Both the position numbers and the translations under genes were made by a program. Below are positions 54,701 to 61,353 of a stretch of DNA of 61,353 bases, piece after piece. Source of the DNA: JBCDGZ01 sp038750655 (GTDB lineage: Bacteria > Bacteroidota > Bacteroidia > Chitinophagales > Saprospiraceae); the NCBI GenBank assembly GCA_038750655.1, contig JBCDGZ010000026.1, positions 1 to 61,353 on the forward strand, in the 5' to 3' direction. Numbering within the stretch: position 1 is the stretch's first letter; every line of letters begins with the position of its first letter. The notes beneath the pieces were generated by a model. The model ran no database searches and was not told where the DNA came from. It was given only the letters and a program-made list of their open reading frames with translations.

Positions 54701-56948
54701 TAATGAGTGTGGCGATGCAACGGCGGAGCAAACCGTAACGATAGTGACGCCGCCAGATGCTGGTTTCTCCGCAGACGTACAGAGCGGTTGTGCGCCATTA
54801 ACGGTGCAGTTTACAGATCAGTCTAGTGCCAATACAACGGCCTGGAATTGGAGCTTCCCTGGCGGTACGCCTTCTAGTTCTACCGATCAAAACCCTGTAG
54901 TGACTTACAATACCCCCGGCACCTATGATGTAACCTTGGTCGCTAGCACTGGTGCAGGTAACAGTACCTTTAGCCAAACTGCTTATATAAATGTAGAAGG
55001 TGCGCCAACGGCTGGTTTCAGCACCTCCGCAGTCGGCTCCACCGTGAATTTCACCAATACTTCTACCGGTGCCAATAGTTATACCTGGGACTTTGGTGAT
55101 GGCAGCAGCAGCACGTCGGTCAATCCTGAGCATACTTATCCTGGCGATGGTAGTTATACAGTTGTAATGACCGCTATCAATGATTGTGGCAGTACGACCA
55201 GCACCCAAGTTGTTACCATCATCACACCACCTACGGCTGGCTTCTCTTCCGACATCCAAAGTGGCTGCGCCCCGATGACCGTGCAGTTCAGCGATGAGTC
55301 TAGTGACAATGTTGTCGACTACTCCTGGACCTTCACCGGTGGTACGCCGGCGACTTCTACTGATGCCAACCCTGTAGTGGTCTACAACACGCCAGGCGTT
55401 TACGCTGTGAGCTTAACTGTTTCTAATGGAGCAGGCAGTAGTACAGCGGAGCAGCTGGCTTACATCGAAGTGGACCAGGGTCCTACGGCGGCTTTCACGG
55501 CCAGTGTCATGGATAATCAGCTGAGTACGACCAACAACAGCCTAAACGGCGATACCTACCTCTGGGATTTTGGTGATGGCAATACCAGCACGGAGCTGGA
55601 GCCAGAGCATATCTACGCTGCCTCCGGGCAGTACAATGTCGTACTCGTGGTCACCAATGCTTGTGGCTCGGATACGACGCAGCAGACCGTGACCGTGACG
55701 GTAGTGACGATCCCAGTCGCGCAGTTCAGCGCCAGCGAGACGGAAGGTTGTGCTCCATTGACGGTAAACTTCACTGACGAATCATCGGCCAACACGACCA
55801 ATTGGGAGTGGAGCTTCCCCGGCGGTACGCCAGCCACCTCCACTGAGCAAAATCCGACAGTAACGTACTCCACCCCTGGTGTTTACGAAGTCAGCTTGAT
55901 TGCTTCTAATGCTGCGGGTAGTAATACCAACCAGAAGATAGATTACATCACTGTCGCTGGCGGGCCTGAAGCGGGCTTCACCAGCAATACCACAGTTACC
56001 GTTGTTGATTTCACCAACACCAGTATCGATGGAGATACTTACCGCTGGGACTTTGGCGATGGCACGACCAGCACCGACGAAAATCCAACGCACGACTTCG
56101 GCATCAACGGCACCTACACAGTGCAATTGATTGCGATGAATGCTTGCGGTTCTGATACTGTGGAGCAAGAAATCGTGATCAGTATGGGCGTCGGACCTTT
56201 GGCGGGACTTTCCTCTTCTGTCGATGCGGGCTGTATACCGCTGGAAGTCAACTTTACCGATCAGTCGCAGGGCGATCCAGACACTTGGGCTTGGGAATTC
56301 GAAGGCGGTACGCCGGCAACGTCTGGCGATCAGAACCCAACGGTGACTTACGATACGCCTGGTACCTACGATGTCGAGTTGATCGTTACCAATGGCAATG
56401 GTCGCGATACCATTACTTTTGTCGACTACATCACTGTTGAGCCGGCGCCTACTGCTGAGTTCTCGTTCACTTCGACCGATGGTGAAGTAACTTTTGATAA
56501 CAGCTCTGCTAACGGTGAAACTTACGAGTGGGACTTTGGTGATGGCAACAGTAGTACAGAAGAAAACCCTGTCCATACCTACGCCACCTCTGGTAACTTC
56601 GAAGTTACACTGATCGTAACCAACGATTGCGGCTCTGACACTACAACGATGATGGTCTCTATTGAGTTGACCAGTGTCGAGGATCCAGATTTCGTACAAG
56701 AGTTCCTGCTCTATCCAAATCCAAACAGTGGAGCCTTTACGCTGATCCTGAGAGGAGAGGCTAGAGACTGGTTAGAAGTCAGTTTCTTCGATGTATTGGG
56801 ACGCCGAGTGTACAGCGAAGACTTGGATTTCCGACTAGGTAACCTTAACAAGCAATTCAACTTTGATCAGGTAGCCTCTGGCACTTACATGATGCAAATT
56901 CGCTCGGAGCGCGAGGTGGCTTACCGCAAAGTGGTGATTAATAAATAA
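48741..56948 (+). CDS. giant secreted metalloprotease with 28 PKD domains and T9SS type-A tail
   Basis: A 2735-residue secreted protein. Signal peptide 1-21 (ending LWAQ); propeptide-like region about 22-210; M12B/reprolysin-like protease about 215-400 with the zinc site HEIGHNFAARHD at 355-366 (His355, Glu356, His359, His365) and a Met-turn at Met374. From about 410 to 2640 there are 28 PKD domains of about 80 residues in 14 A/B pairs: A modules carry W-x-W-x-FPGGTP and B modules carry WDFGDGN..T..NP.HTY. Residues about 2655-2735 are a type-A sorting domain (LYPNPNSGAF, then FFDVLGRRVYSE, ending YRKVVINK). It should be exported by T9SS and anchored or released to degrade proteins outside the cell. 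The PKD run may serve as a stalk or bind polymer. Confidence 0.95.
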   Translation: MIFRIKLTFCVLCLTVSLWAQQEGVFRGVKLNYPTHSELERQFTDYQVYRINADALNNYVKDDRERADKVLSMQLGEEYEWNIYLSPYDMRAADFRITEMTEQGPRTYTQTENKTFRGYLLSDAESKVTLTLDKDFIYGMVKKGNELFFIEPLSGIIGSGGDPSLFIVYNAKDVIPDKNAKCGYTDMLKYKGQMDHGASDEQGDEGELQVGSRMGCREVEMAVAADFSMFTKYGSTTATQNHIFGVMSNVQLNYDNEFNDQIVFLIVEVFVSSCITCDPWTTSNGAGTVLNSFTNWGESGGFSTTYDIAQFWTNRNFSGSTIGIAWLSAVCTSNRYHAIQDFSTNANLMRVLVAHEIGHNFAARHDASGAPFIMAPSVNTSNSWSTASQNSINNHVASRSCLSSCNIIQPPVADFISDATSGCAPLIVSFFDQSTNNPDSWQWTFPGGIPAVSTSQNPNVTYTTPGIYDVTLTASNSAGGNTITRTGYIFVDGPPFAAFTTSILLNNVVFTNLSTNADSYLWDFGDGNFSTEISPEYNYAQDGFYNITLTAFNDCGSTTTTTVIQIVTEPFASFRADITEGCDSLTVQFIDQSTLNVTDWQWTFPGGTPDTSIMQNPTVTYTTPGTYSVTLVVSNLAGSNAVTRTDYITIGGSPTAGFDFTINGTMVDFIDQSIAANSLLWDFGDGNTSTETNPTHIYASGGTYTVAQIAFGDSLCPPDTLLQTIDLNVMPTAAFSADTTEGCATHTVNFVDESTGGVTSWEWRFPGGTPAGSNEQFPIVEYRNPGQFDVTLIVGNALGTDTLLIEKYITVDTVPNANFDFEIGSDLVTVQFSDSSSFADSLFWDFGDGAMSRDTNPEHTYANDGVYTVQLIVKNECGADTSEQDVTIVTLPDAGFTFSADGDCAPVTVTFTDGSSANTTGWQWSFPGGTPASSTDQNPTVVYNSAGSFDVTLIVSNAAGNDTMEVVGGIAVATTPTASFTSSANGRTVDFTNTSSNAVGFLWDFGDGNGSADTNPTHTYAADGSYTVTLTATNACGSVTATATITVSTMPMAGFSANVQSGCAPLTVQFTDQSSANTTGWQWSFPGGTPSSSTDQNPVVIYNNAGNYDVTLVVSNASGSDQVSETNYINVETTPTASFTSSANGRTVDFTNTSSNADSYSWDFGDGNSSTDTNPTHTYATDGSYTVTLTATNACGSVSVSETLTVITPPTGAFSANVQSGCAPLTVQFTDQSSANTTGWQWSFPGGTPSSSTDQNPVVVYNNAGDFDVTLVVSNAAGSDQVVQSNYINVETTPNASFIAQPNIRDVSFTNTSTNADSYSWDFGDGNGSTDVNPNHTYAADGTYTVTLSATNGCGTVMVSQSVVISTAPNANFSSNVQTGCAPLTVQFNDLSSPNTTGWQWSFPGGTPATSTAQNPTVTYNSPGSYDVILEVSNASGTDRLERQTYIVVNTVPIAGFSSTVNGVDANFTNTSTNATSFSWDFGDGNSSLETNPSHTYAGDGTYTVTLTATNECGSVQTSQSVVVVTPPTSNFIATTRFGCAPFTTQFNSTASANTTSWNWSFPGGTPSTSTDENPVVTYANPGTYTVSLQVSNAAGSDLEEKIDYITVITNPVAGFDFNVNGVNVDFTNTSTNATSFSWDFGDGNSSLETNPSHTYAGDGTYTVTLTALNECGSTEISQTVVIVTPPDAGFTVSGNEGCAPLTVQFTDQSSANTTGWQWSFPGGTPSTSTDQNPTVVYSTPGTYSVTLEVSNAAGTDVVTQTDIIVVGDGPTASFTTQLSGANADFTNTSTNATSFSWDFGDGNGSTDVNPSHTYAGDGTYTVVLTATNECGSMMSTQMITIITPPTGGFSANVQSGCAPLTVQFSDQSSANTTAWSWSFPGGSPATSTDQNPLVIYDTPGTYNVTLTVSNAAGTDEVVQNGFIVVESVPTADFSSMNFGSTVNFTNTSTNADSYVWDFGDGNTSTDVNPSHTYASDGTYTVTLTATNECGDATAEQTVTIVTPPDAGFSADVQSGCAPLTVQFTDQSSANTTAWNWSFPGGTPSSSTDQNPVVTYNTPGTYDVTLVASTGAGNSTFSQTAYINVEGAPTAGFSTSAVGSTVNFTNTSTGANSYTWDFGDGSSSTSVNPEHTYPGDGSYTVVMTAINDCGSTTSTQVVTIITPPTAGFSSDIQSGCAPMTVQFSDESSDNVVDYSWTFTGGTPATSTDANPVVVYNTPGVYAVSLTVSNGAGSSTAEQLAYIEVDQGPTAAFTASVMDNQLSTTNNSLNGDTYLWDFGDGNTSTELEPEHIYAASGQYNVVLVVTNACGSDTTQQTVTVTVVTIPVAQFSASETEGCAPLTVNFTDESSANTTNWEWSFPGGTPATSTEQNPTVTYSTPGVYEVSLIASNAAGSNTNQKIDYITVAGGPEAGFTSNTTVTVVDFTNTSIDGDTYRWDFGDGTTSTDENPTHDFGINGTYTVQLIAMNACGSDTVEQEIVISMGVGPLAGLSSSVDAGCIPLEVNFTDQSQGDPDTWAWEFEGGTPATSGDQNPTVTYDTPGTYDVELIVTNGNGRDTITFVDYITVEPAPTAEFSFTSTDGEVTFDNSSANGETYEWDFGDGNSSTEENPVHTYATSGNFEVTLIVTNDCGSDTTTMMVSIELTSVEDPDFVQEFLLYPNPNSGAFTLILRGEARDWLEVSFFDVLGRRVYSEDLDFRLGNLNKQFNFDQVASGTYMMQIRSEREVAYRKVVINK
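49968..56660 (+). repeat. alternating A/B PKD-domain tandem repeat, 14 pairs
   Basis: The coding repeat has a period of about 480 bases per A/B pair. Units 4-11 are the most alike, even at DNA level (for example GGCTGGCAGTGGAGCTTCCC recurs in several A units), while the first three and last three pairs are more diverged. This gradient suggests recent expansion or homogenisation in the centre. Each A unit has one Cys near its start (typically GCAPL) and each B unit one near its end (typically CGS). Confidence 0.9.
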
Positions 56949-57022
56949 TTCTAGTTCATCGCAATTGGAATAAAAGACAGAATTCCATGTGAATTTCTGC
57001 TTCTATTGAGTAAATAGAAAGT

Positions 57023-57052
57023 GCCCCTGTCCGTAGGATAGGGGCCTTTTTT
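57023..57052 (+). terminator. rho-independent terminator after the PKD metalloprotease
   Basis: GCCCCTGTCC (57023-57032), loop GTA, GGATAGGGGC (57036-57045), then C and a run of six T. The stem is 10 bp with one G-T pair. Confidence 0.88.
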
Positions 57053-57188
57053 GTAAGAGATGTCTTGTCCGCATCCCTACCTCCCCGCAGTAAAAAATAA
57101 TACCTAAATTTAAGGGTAAGCCTACTAAAAGCGGTATTATAAAATAGATACCATGTACTACTTAAACAAAAATAGAGATATGTACCCA

Positions 57189-57905
57189 ATGAAATCAATC
57201 TTTGCCAGCCTGTTATTCTTGCTTGTATTTACCGCCTGTGATGATGACTCCGGCGCACCAGTCATTGAAGGAGAATTGAAAATTATGCCCCTGGGAGATT
57301 CCAGGGTCGAGGGGGGGCGTCCAGATCATGAGAGTTATCGCTATGCGCTGTGGAAGGAGATGGTGGAGGAAGGTTGGAGTATGGACTTTGTAGGGACCCG
57401 GAGGGACGGAGCGGGCTACCCCGATTACTTGGATCAAGGGTTTGATAGAGACCATGAGGGGACCGGAGGGGCAGTAACGGCCGACATCCTTGAAACGGTC
57501 AACAAGATCACGGCAGCGGCAGCGCCGGATGTGGTGCTTTTGGGGATTGGGGGAAATGATTTATTGCAGGGCTTAAGTGTTGACCAGGCCATCGATAATG
57601 TTGATCAGATCATTGGTGTATTACAGGGCTTGAATGATAGTGTTACCATTTTGGTAGAGCAAATCCCACCGGGGCGCTCTGATATTATGGATGCCAGTCG
57701 CCGTACGAATTTTGAAGAATACAATAGCCGTATTCCTGGGCTTACCGCAAGTCGTACGACTGCCAGTTCCATTGTTATCGCAGTGGATATGAGTCTTGGT
57801 TGGCAGGATACTTTTCTGGCCGATCCTGTTCATTATAATGAAATAGGGGCGGAGCTGGTAGCTAATCGCTATTTTAAAGTCATGGACGCCGTTTTAGGGC
57901 AGTGA
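57189..57905 (+). CDS. SGNH/GDSL-family hydrolase lipoprotein
   Basis: A 238-residue lipoprotein esterase candidate. The start at 57189 gives MKSIFASLLFLLVFTAC with the lipobox FTAC (Cys17). SGNH residues are complete: Ser38 in GDSRVEGG (block I), Gly and Asn123 in GIGGNDLL (block III), and Asp212/His215 in DPVHYN (block V). The family hydrolyses esters of carbohydrates, lipids or peptidoglycan; the substrate cannot be told. Two earlier in-frame ATGs (57153, 57180) would only lengthen the leader. Its end is 2 bases from the convergent M23 gene. Confidence 0.88.
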   Translation: MKSIFASLLFLLVFTACDDDSGAPVIEGELKIMPLGDSRVEGGRPDHESYRYALWKEMVEEGWSMDFVGTRRDGAGYPDYLDQGFDRDHEGTGGAVTADILETVNKITAAAAPDVVLLGIGGNDLLQGLSVDQAIDNVDQIIGVLQGLNDSVTILVEQIPPGRSDIMDASRRTNFEEYNSRIPGLTASRTTASSIVIAVDMSLGWQDTFLADPVHYNEIGAELVANRYFKVMDAVLGQ

Positions 57906-57907
57906 GG

Positions 57908-58576
57908 TTAGGGGCGGTTTTGGGCGATGAATCGGCTGGGGACCAAATAGCCGTATTGGTCCTCTGAATAGCCAGGGCCTAAGGACATATTGATGAAACT
58001 ACGCAACTCCAGATGTAAGTGGGCGCTGTATTTTCCATCTGCTGTACCGATGGTGCCGAGTTGTTCGCCTCGCTGGATTAAATCCCCCGCTTGAACTTCA
58101 AGCTCATCTAAATGAGCGTAGATGGACTCCACATAGCGAAATTCGGGATGGTTGGGTAAAATATGTACCACCCGGATAACATTTCCCCAACCACAACAAA
58201 CATGATCAGAAAAGGTCACCAGGCCATGAGAAATGCTGTAAACGGGATCACCAAGGTCGCTATTCCCACCGCCGACACCATTCCAATCTTCCCCTAAATG
58301 TCGCTGCTGGCCAAATTTTCGAGCGCGGAAGTATTGCTCACCATTCGGCTTGCCGACCGGAAAATCGAAACCATCACTCAAAAAGGGCGGGTTATTACTG
58401 AAGATACTGTCGTAAAGGTGTTCGGAAATGGTGGGAAATAATTTATTCGTATTTGTATCTGATACGGCGTGAAGGCAGATTGATGGACCAGAAGGTACAG
58501 GAGTGGACGGAAAGAGTGCCTTCTGAGCCCCGGTAAGGCCCCCTAAGCAAAGGAGAAGATAGAGAAATACTTTCAT
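57908..58576 (-). CDS. M23-family (LytM/LysM-associated) metallopeptidase
   Basis: A 222-residue exported protein with a signal peptide (about 1-17) and a C-terminal M23 peptidase domain (about 90-195). Zinc ligands are His93 and Asp97 in RHLGEDW (HxxxD) and His188 in SAHLHLELR, with the partner His186; His155 in YAHLDEL is also conserved in the family. All key residues are present, so it should be an active peptidoglycan endopeptidase, not a degenerate scaffold. It has no LysM or coiled coil. Confidence 0.92.
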   Translation of the reverse strand: MKVFLYLLLCLGGLTGAQKALFPSTPVPSGPSICLHAVSDTNTNKLFPTISEHLYDSIFSNNPPFLSDGFDFPVGKPNGEQYFRARKFGQQRHLGEDWNGVGGGNSDLGDPVYSISHGLVTFSDHVCCGWGNVIRVVHILPNHPEFRYVESIYAHLDELEVQAGDLIQRGEQLGTIGTADGKYSAHLHLELRSFINMSLGPGYSEDQYGYLVPSRFIAQNRP

Positions 58577-58863
58577 TGTAGCTGATTAATCAATGATGTC
58601 CGCCTATTCGAGCCACTCTTTCCAACTGTACGAGGCAAGTTTAACGCCAAAGCTGCCTCGAATCTTGCATTTTAAAGCTTTTGTATGCCTGTTAAAGTTA
58701 ATATTTTTGTGCTTGAGGTACTATTTTGCGTGACCCAATCATTATAGCTACTGTAAAAATCATCCAGCTTTTAATGTTGGATTCCGAAGAAAATGCCGTA
58801 CTTTGTAAAACTTGTGCCTATACAATAAAGGCGCAATTCCGATGAACTGACTGAACAGACGAC

Positions 58864-60801
58864 ATGGTGAGAAAGCGGAGTCTCAAAAACCTTAATCCCT
58901 TAAAGCAAACTGCTGTGGACAAATTCATAATCCCACTGATACTGTCTATTGCCTTGCTCCTCCCTGCCCGAGCCTTCGCTCAGGACTGCTTCTGTACCAA
59001 CTGTAGTCAAAGCATACCAATCAATTCAACCACCAATATAACTTTCGATGTCACTGGAGCCACCAATGACAACCTGGCCAATGCTAGTCAGGGCGTCTGT
59101 GGGATCGTCCTCGAATTTCGACACGACTTCATCTGGGCCGTCGAAATGACCCTGATCTCTCCCGCTGGCCAACAAATCCAACTAATCGGACCAACCGTCG
59201 TTCCGCCGCTGGGCGCCTACACCGGCTTCGCCTACTGGGATATTTCATTCGTCCCCGCCGCCGTCGCTGCCACTCCCGATCCCCCCTTCAGCATCATCTG
59301 GGACAATAACCAAAACTGGCAAACCGCCGGCCGCTACAATGGCAGTTATTACCCTTTTATGGGCACTCTCGAAGACTTCAACCTCGGCTCCGTCAATGGT
59401 ACCTGGACGCTGAGCATCAACAACGTCAGTACTTTCTACACCGGCTTCCTCGATGACTTTCAGATCATCTTCTGCGATGAGTCCGGCCTCGACTGCGAGG
59501 TCTGTGCTCCCGACGCTGGCCAAATTTCAGTCACCAACGACATCGCCGATTGCGAAGGTGGCGCTGCTCTCGAATTCAGCCCCCTGCTGACCTACGGCAG
59601 CACCGCCCCCGACCCAGCGGAGTATTCCTATACCTACCTCCTAACTCGCAACGATAGTATCTTAGCGTACCAAAGCAGCCCCGATCTGCGCAGCTATCCT
59701 CCCGGCAACTACCTCGTCTGTGGCCTATCCTACCTCACCGAAGACGCCTCGCGCCTCCCCGCCACTAGCACCGACCCAACCCTCAGTGTGCTAGAAACCC
59801 TGGCCACCCCCGGCATCAACCCCTTCCTCTGCGCTGACCTCACTGACGACTGCATCAGCGTGGCCATCCTCCCCGGCATCCGGGTAGCCATTAGGGACAC
59901 AATCTGCGAGGGCAGTAGCTACAATTTCGAAGGGAATATCTACACCGCCTCCGGTCAATACGAAGTCACCCTACCCGCGATGTCTTCAAGTTGCGATAGT
60001 ATCCGCGCCCTTGATTTATGGGTACAAGATACCGTAATACAAAACATCAGCGCGACCATTTGCGAAGGCAGCAGCTACGACTTGGGGGGCACGCTCTACA
60101 ACACTAGCGGCAGCTACAGCGCTAGTTTAGTCGACGCCAACGGCTGCGACAGCACCATCAATCTGGCCTTGACGGTAACGGACACCGTAATACAAAACAT
60201 CAGTGCGACCATCTGCGAGGGCAGCAGCTACGACTTGGGGGGCACGCTCTACAGCACTAGCGGTAGCTACAGCGCCAGTTTAGTCGATGCCAACGGCTGC
60301 GACAGCACCATCACCTTAACCTTGACGGTAACGGACACCGTAATAGAAAACATCAGCGCGACCATTTGCGAAGGCAGCAGCTACGACTTGGGGGGCACGC
60401 TCTACAGCACGAGTGGTAGCTACAGCGCCAGTTTAGTCGACGCCAACGGCTGCGACAGCACCATCAACTTAACCTTGACGGTAACGGACACCGTAATACA
60501 AAACATCAGTGCGACCATCTGCGAGGGCAGCAGCTACGACTTGGGGGGCACGCTCTACAGTACGAGTGGCAGCTACAGCGCCAGTTTAGTCGACGCCAAC
60601 GGCTGCGACAGCACCATCAATCTGGCCTTGACGGTGACGGACACTACGATAGAAAACATCAGCGCGACGATCTGCCAGGGGAGCAGCTATGATTTAGCAG
60701 GTACGCTTTATAATACGAGTGGTAGTTATAGCGCGACGTTGCCGAGCTCTGCGGGTTGTGATAGTACGATCAACCTTATTTGCTGGTCAACAATGCGATA
60801 G
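58864..60801 (+). CDS. secreted P-domain protein with 51-residue repeats (frameshifted, continues beyond window)
   Basis: A 645-residue open frame. The signal region ends near residue 40 (LLLPARAFAQ). A proprotein-convertase P-type beta-sandwich follows (about 50-205: VCGIVLEFRHDFIWAVEMTL, GTWTLSINNVSTFYTGFLDD). Then come a linker, one degenerate repeat (about 345-392) and tandem 51-residue repeats starting at 60040, with consensus ISATICEGSSYDLGGTLY then STSGSYSASL, GCDSTINL. The frame ends at 60801 only because one base is missing near 60777 relative to the next repeat copy (AACCTTATTTG against AACCTTGATTTG). The real gene probably continues past the window edge. It is likely T9SS-exported, but its C-terminus is not seen. 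Confidence 0.85.
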   Translation: MVRKRSLKNLNPLKQTAVDKFIIPLILSIALLLPARAFAQDCFCTNCSQSIPINSTTNITFDVTGATNDNLANASQGVCGIVLEFRHDFIWAVEMTLISPAGQQIQLIGPTVVPPLGAYTGFAYWDISFVPAAVAATPDPPFSIIWDNNQNWQTAGRYNGSYYPFMGTLEDFNLGSVNGTWTLSINNVSTFYTGFLDDFQIIFCDESGLDCEVCAPDAGQISVTNDIADCEGGAALEFSPLLTYGSTAPDPAEYSYTYLLTRNDSILAYQSSPDLRSYPPGNYLVCGLSYLTEDASRLPATSTDPTLSVLETLATPGINPFLCADLTDDCISVAILPGIRVAIRDTICEGSSYNFEGNIYTASGQYEVTLPAMSSSCDSIRALDLWVQDTVIQNISATICEGSSYDLGGTLYNTSGSYSASLVDANGCDSTINLALTVTDTVIQNISATICEGSSYDLGGTLYSTSGSYSASLVDANGCDSTITLTLTVTDTVIENISATICEGSSYDLGGTLYSTSGSYSASLVDANGCDSTINLTLTVTDTVIQNISATICEGSSYDLGGTLYSTSGSYSASLVDANGCDSTINLALTVTDTTIENISATICQGSSYDLAGTLYNTSGSYSATLPSSAGCDSTINLICWSTMR

Positions 60802-61353
60802 TAGAAAACATCAGCGCGACGATCTGCCAGGGGAGTAGCTATGATTTAGCGGGTACGCTTTATAGCACCAGCGGTAGCTACAGCGCGACGTTGCCGAGCT
60901 CTGCGGGTTGCGATAGTACGATCAACCTTGATTTGCTGGTCAATAATGCGATAGTAGAAAACATCAGTGCGACGATCTGCCAGGGGAGCAGCTATGATTT
61001 AGCCGGTACGCTTTATAATACGAGTGGTAGTTATAGCGCGACGTTGACCAGCTCTTCGCTTAGTGATCCTATCAATATTGTTTAGCTTTTCGTTATTTCT
61101 GAGTTTTTATAATCTGTCATCCCGACGATCTGCCAGGGGAGTAGCTATGATTTAGCGGGTACGCTTTATAATACGAGTGGCAGTTATAGCGCGACATTGC
61201 CAAGCTCTGCGGGTTGTGATAGTACGATCAACCTTGATTTGCTGGTCAACAATGCGATAGTAGAAAACATCAGCGCGACGATCTGCCAGGGGAGTAGCTA
61301 TGATTTAGCGGGTACGCTTTATAGCACCAGCGGTAGCTACAGCGCGACGTTGC
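60040..61353 (+). repeat. 153-bp coding tandem repeat array, open at window end
   Basis: Unit starts (the codon before AACATCAG) are at 60040, 60193, 60346, 60499, 60652, 60804, 60957, about 61110 and 61263. Spacing is exactly 153 bases except 152 between 60652 and 60804. Units 1-4 encode CEGSSYDLGG; later units encode CQGSSYDLAG and have less GC-rich wobble positions. Each unit encodes two Cys. The array is truncated by the window. Confidence 0.92.
60803..61353 (+). pseudogene. continuation of the repeat protein in a shifted frame, interrupted by a scrambled block
   Basis: After the one-base loss near 60777 the repeat reading continues in the other frame (ENISATICQGSSYDLAG) until a TAG at 61083-61085. 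That stop lies within 61047-61122, where the sequence departs from the repeat, yet the 153-base register is kept (60957 to 61263 is exactly 306). From 61123 the repeat is again intact and in the same frame. Either the gene is decayed here or, more likely, the sequence in this repetitive stretch contains errors. Confidence 0.6.

Noticed and set aside
60040..61353. Possible CRISPR or other non-coding array
   Set aside because: The period is 153 bases with no unique spacers, and the units are in frame and encode a consistent 51-residue module, so it is a protein repeat.

Overview
The window looks like a chromosomal segment of a member of the Bacteroidota, most likely a saprospirian (Lewinella/Haliscomenobacter-like) marine or sludge bacterium. 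The evidence is a SusC/SusD pair, TonB-dependent receptors with N-terminal carboxypeptidase-regulatory domains, a DUF4249 lipoprotein, type IX secretion (T9SS) sorting domains of both type A and type B, Bacteroidota-type TAnnTTTG promoter boxes, and the gene order tRNA-Thr/Tyr/Gly/Thr - tuf - tRNA-Trp - secE - nusG - rplKAJL - rpoBC. The species is inference. No insertion sequence, prophage, CRISPR array or integrative element was seen.

Layout. 0.2-5.1 kb: SusC and SusD homologues (+), a terminator, then a small anchorless TonB C-terminal-domain protein (-). 5.4-9.1 kb: two ABC half-exporters (+) whose motif changes fit a heterodimer with one degenerate ATP site. 9.2-24.6 kb: information-processing block (+): rpsU, a XerC/D recombinase, short HPF, five tRNAs, tuf, secE, nusG, rplK, rplA, rplJ, rplL, rpoB and rpoC, ending at a bidirectional terminator. 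24.7-38.9 kb: mostly minus-strand genes: riboflavin synthase, a T9SS type-B cell-surface protein, a DUF1572 protein, murQ (+), an operon of a hypothetical gene with era, der, rfbC and rfbD, a DUF3667 membrane protein, a divergent NadR-like kinase (+), and a TonB receptor/DUF4249 pair. 38.9-42.1 kb: a 758-base intergenic region with degenerate repeats and a TPP riboswitch directly upstream of a TonB receptor, which is therefore probably a thiamin-compound importer. 42.2-48.3 kb: two small outer-membrane barrel proteins, a 1139-residue orphan secreted protein and an Asp-box surface protein. 48.7-56.9 kb: a 2735-residue secreted metalloprotease with 28 PKD domains in 14 alternating A/B pairs and a T9SS type-A tail. 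57.2-61.35 kb: an SGNH-hydrolase lipoprotein, an M23 peptidase, and a P-domain protein that enters a 153-bp tandem repeat array running off the window.

How the genes fit together. Most of the window is housekeeping (translation, transcription, ribosome assembly GTPases, sugar nucleotide and riboflavin synthesis). The accessory part is cell-surface biology: nutrient import through TonB receptors and export of very large repeat-rich proteins through T9SS. I found no clear multi-gene novel system. The observations most worth checking are the riboswitch-controlled TonB receptor and its expression platform, the cysteine pattern and alternating architecture of the PKD metalloprotease, the paired motif degeneration in the ABC exporter, the intergenic repeats near 39 kb, and the frameshift plus length-preserving scrambled block in the terminal repeat array, which may be a sequence error.
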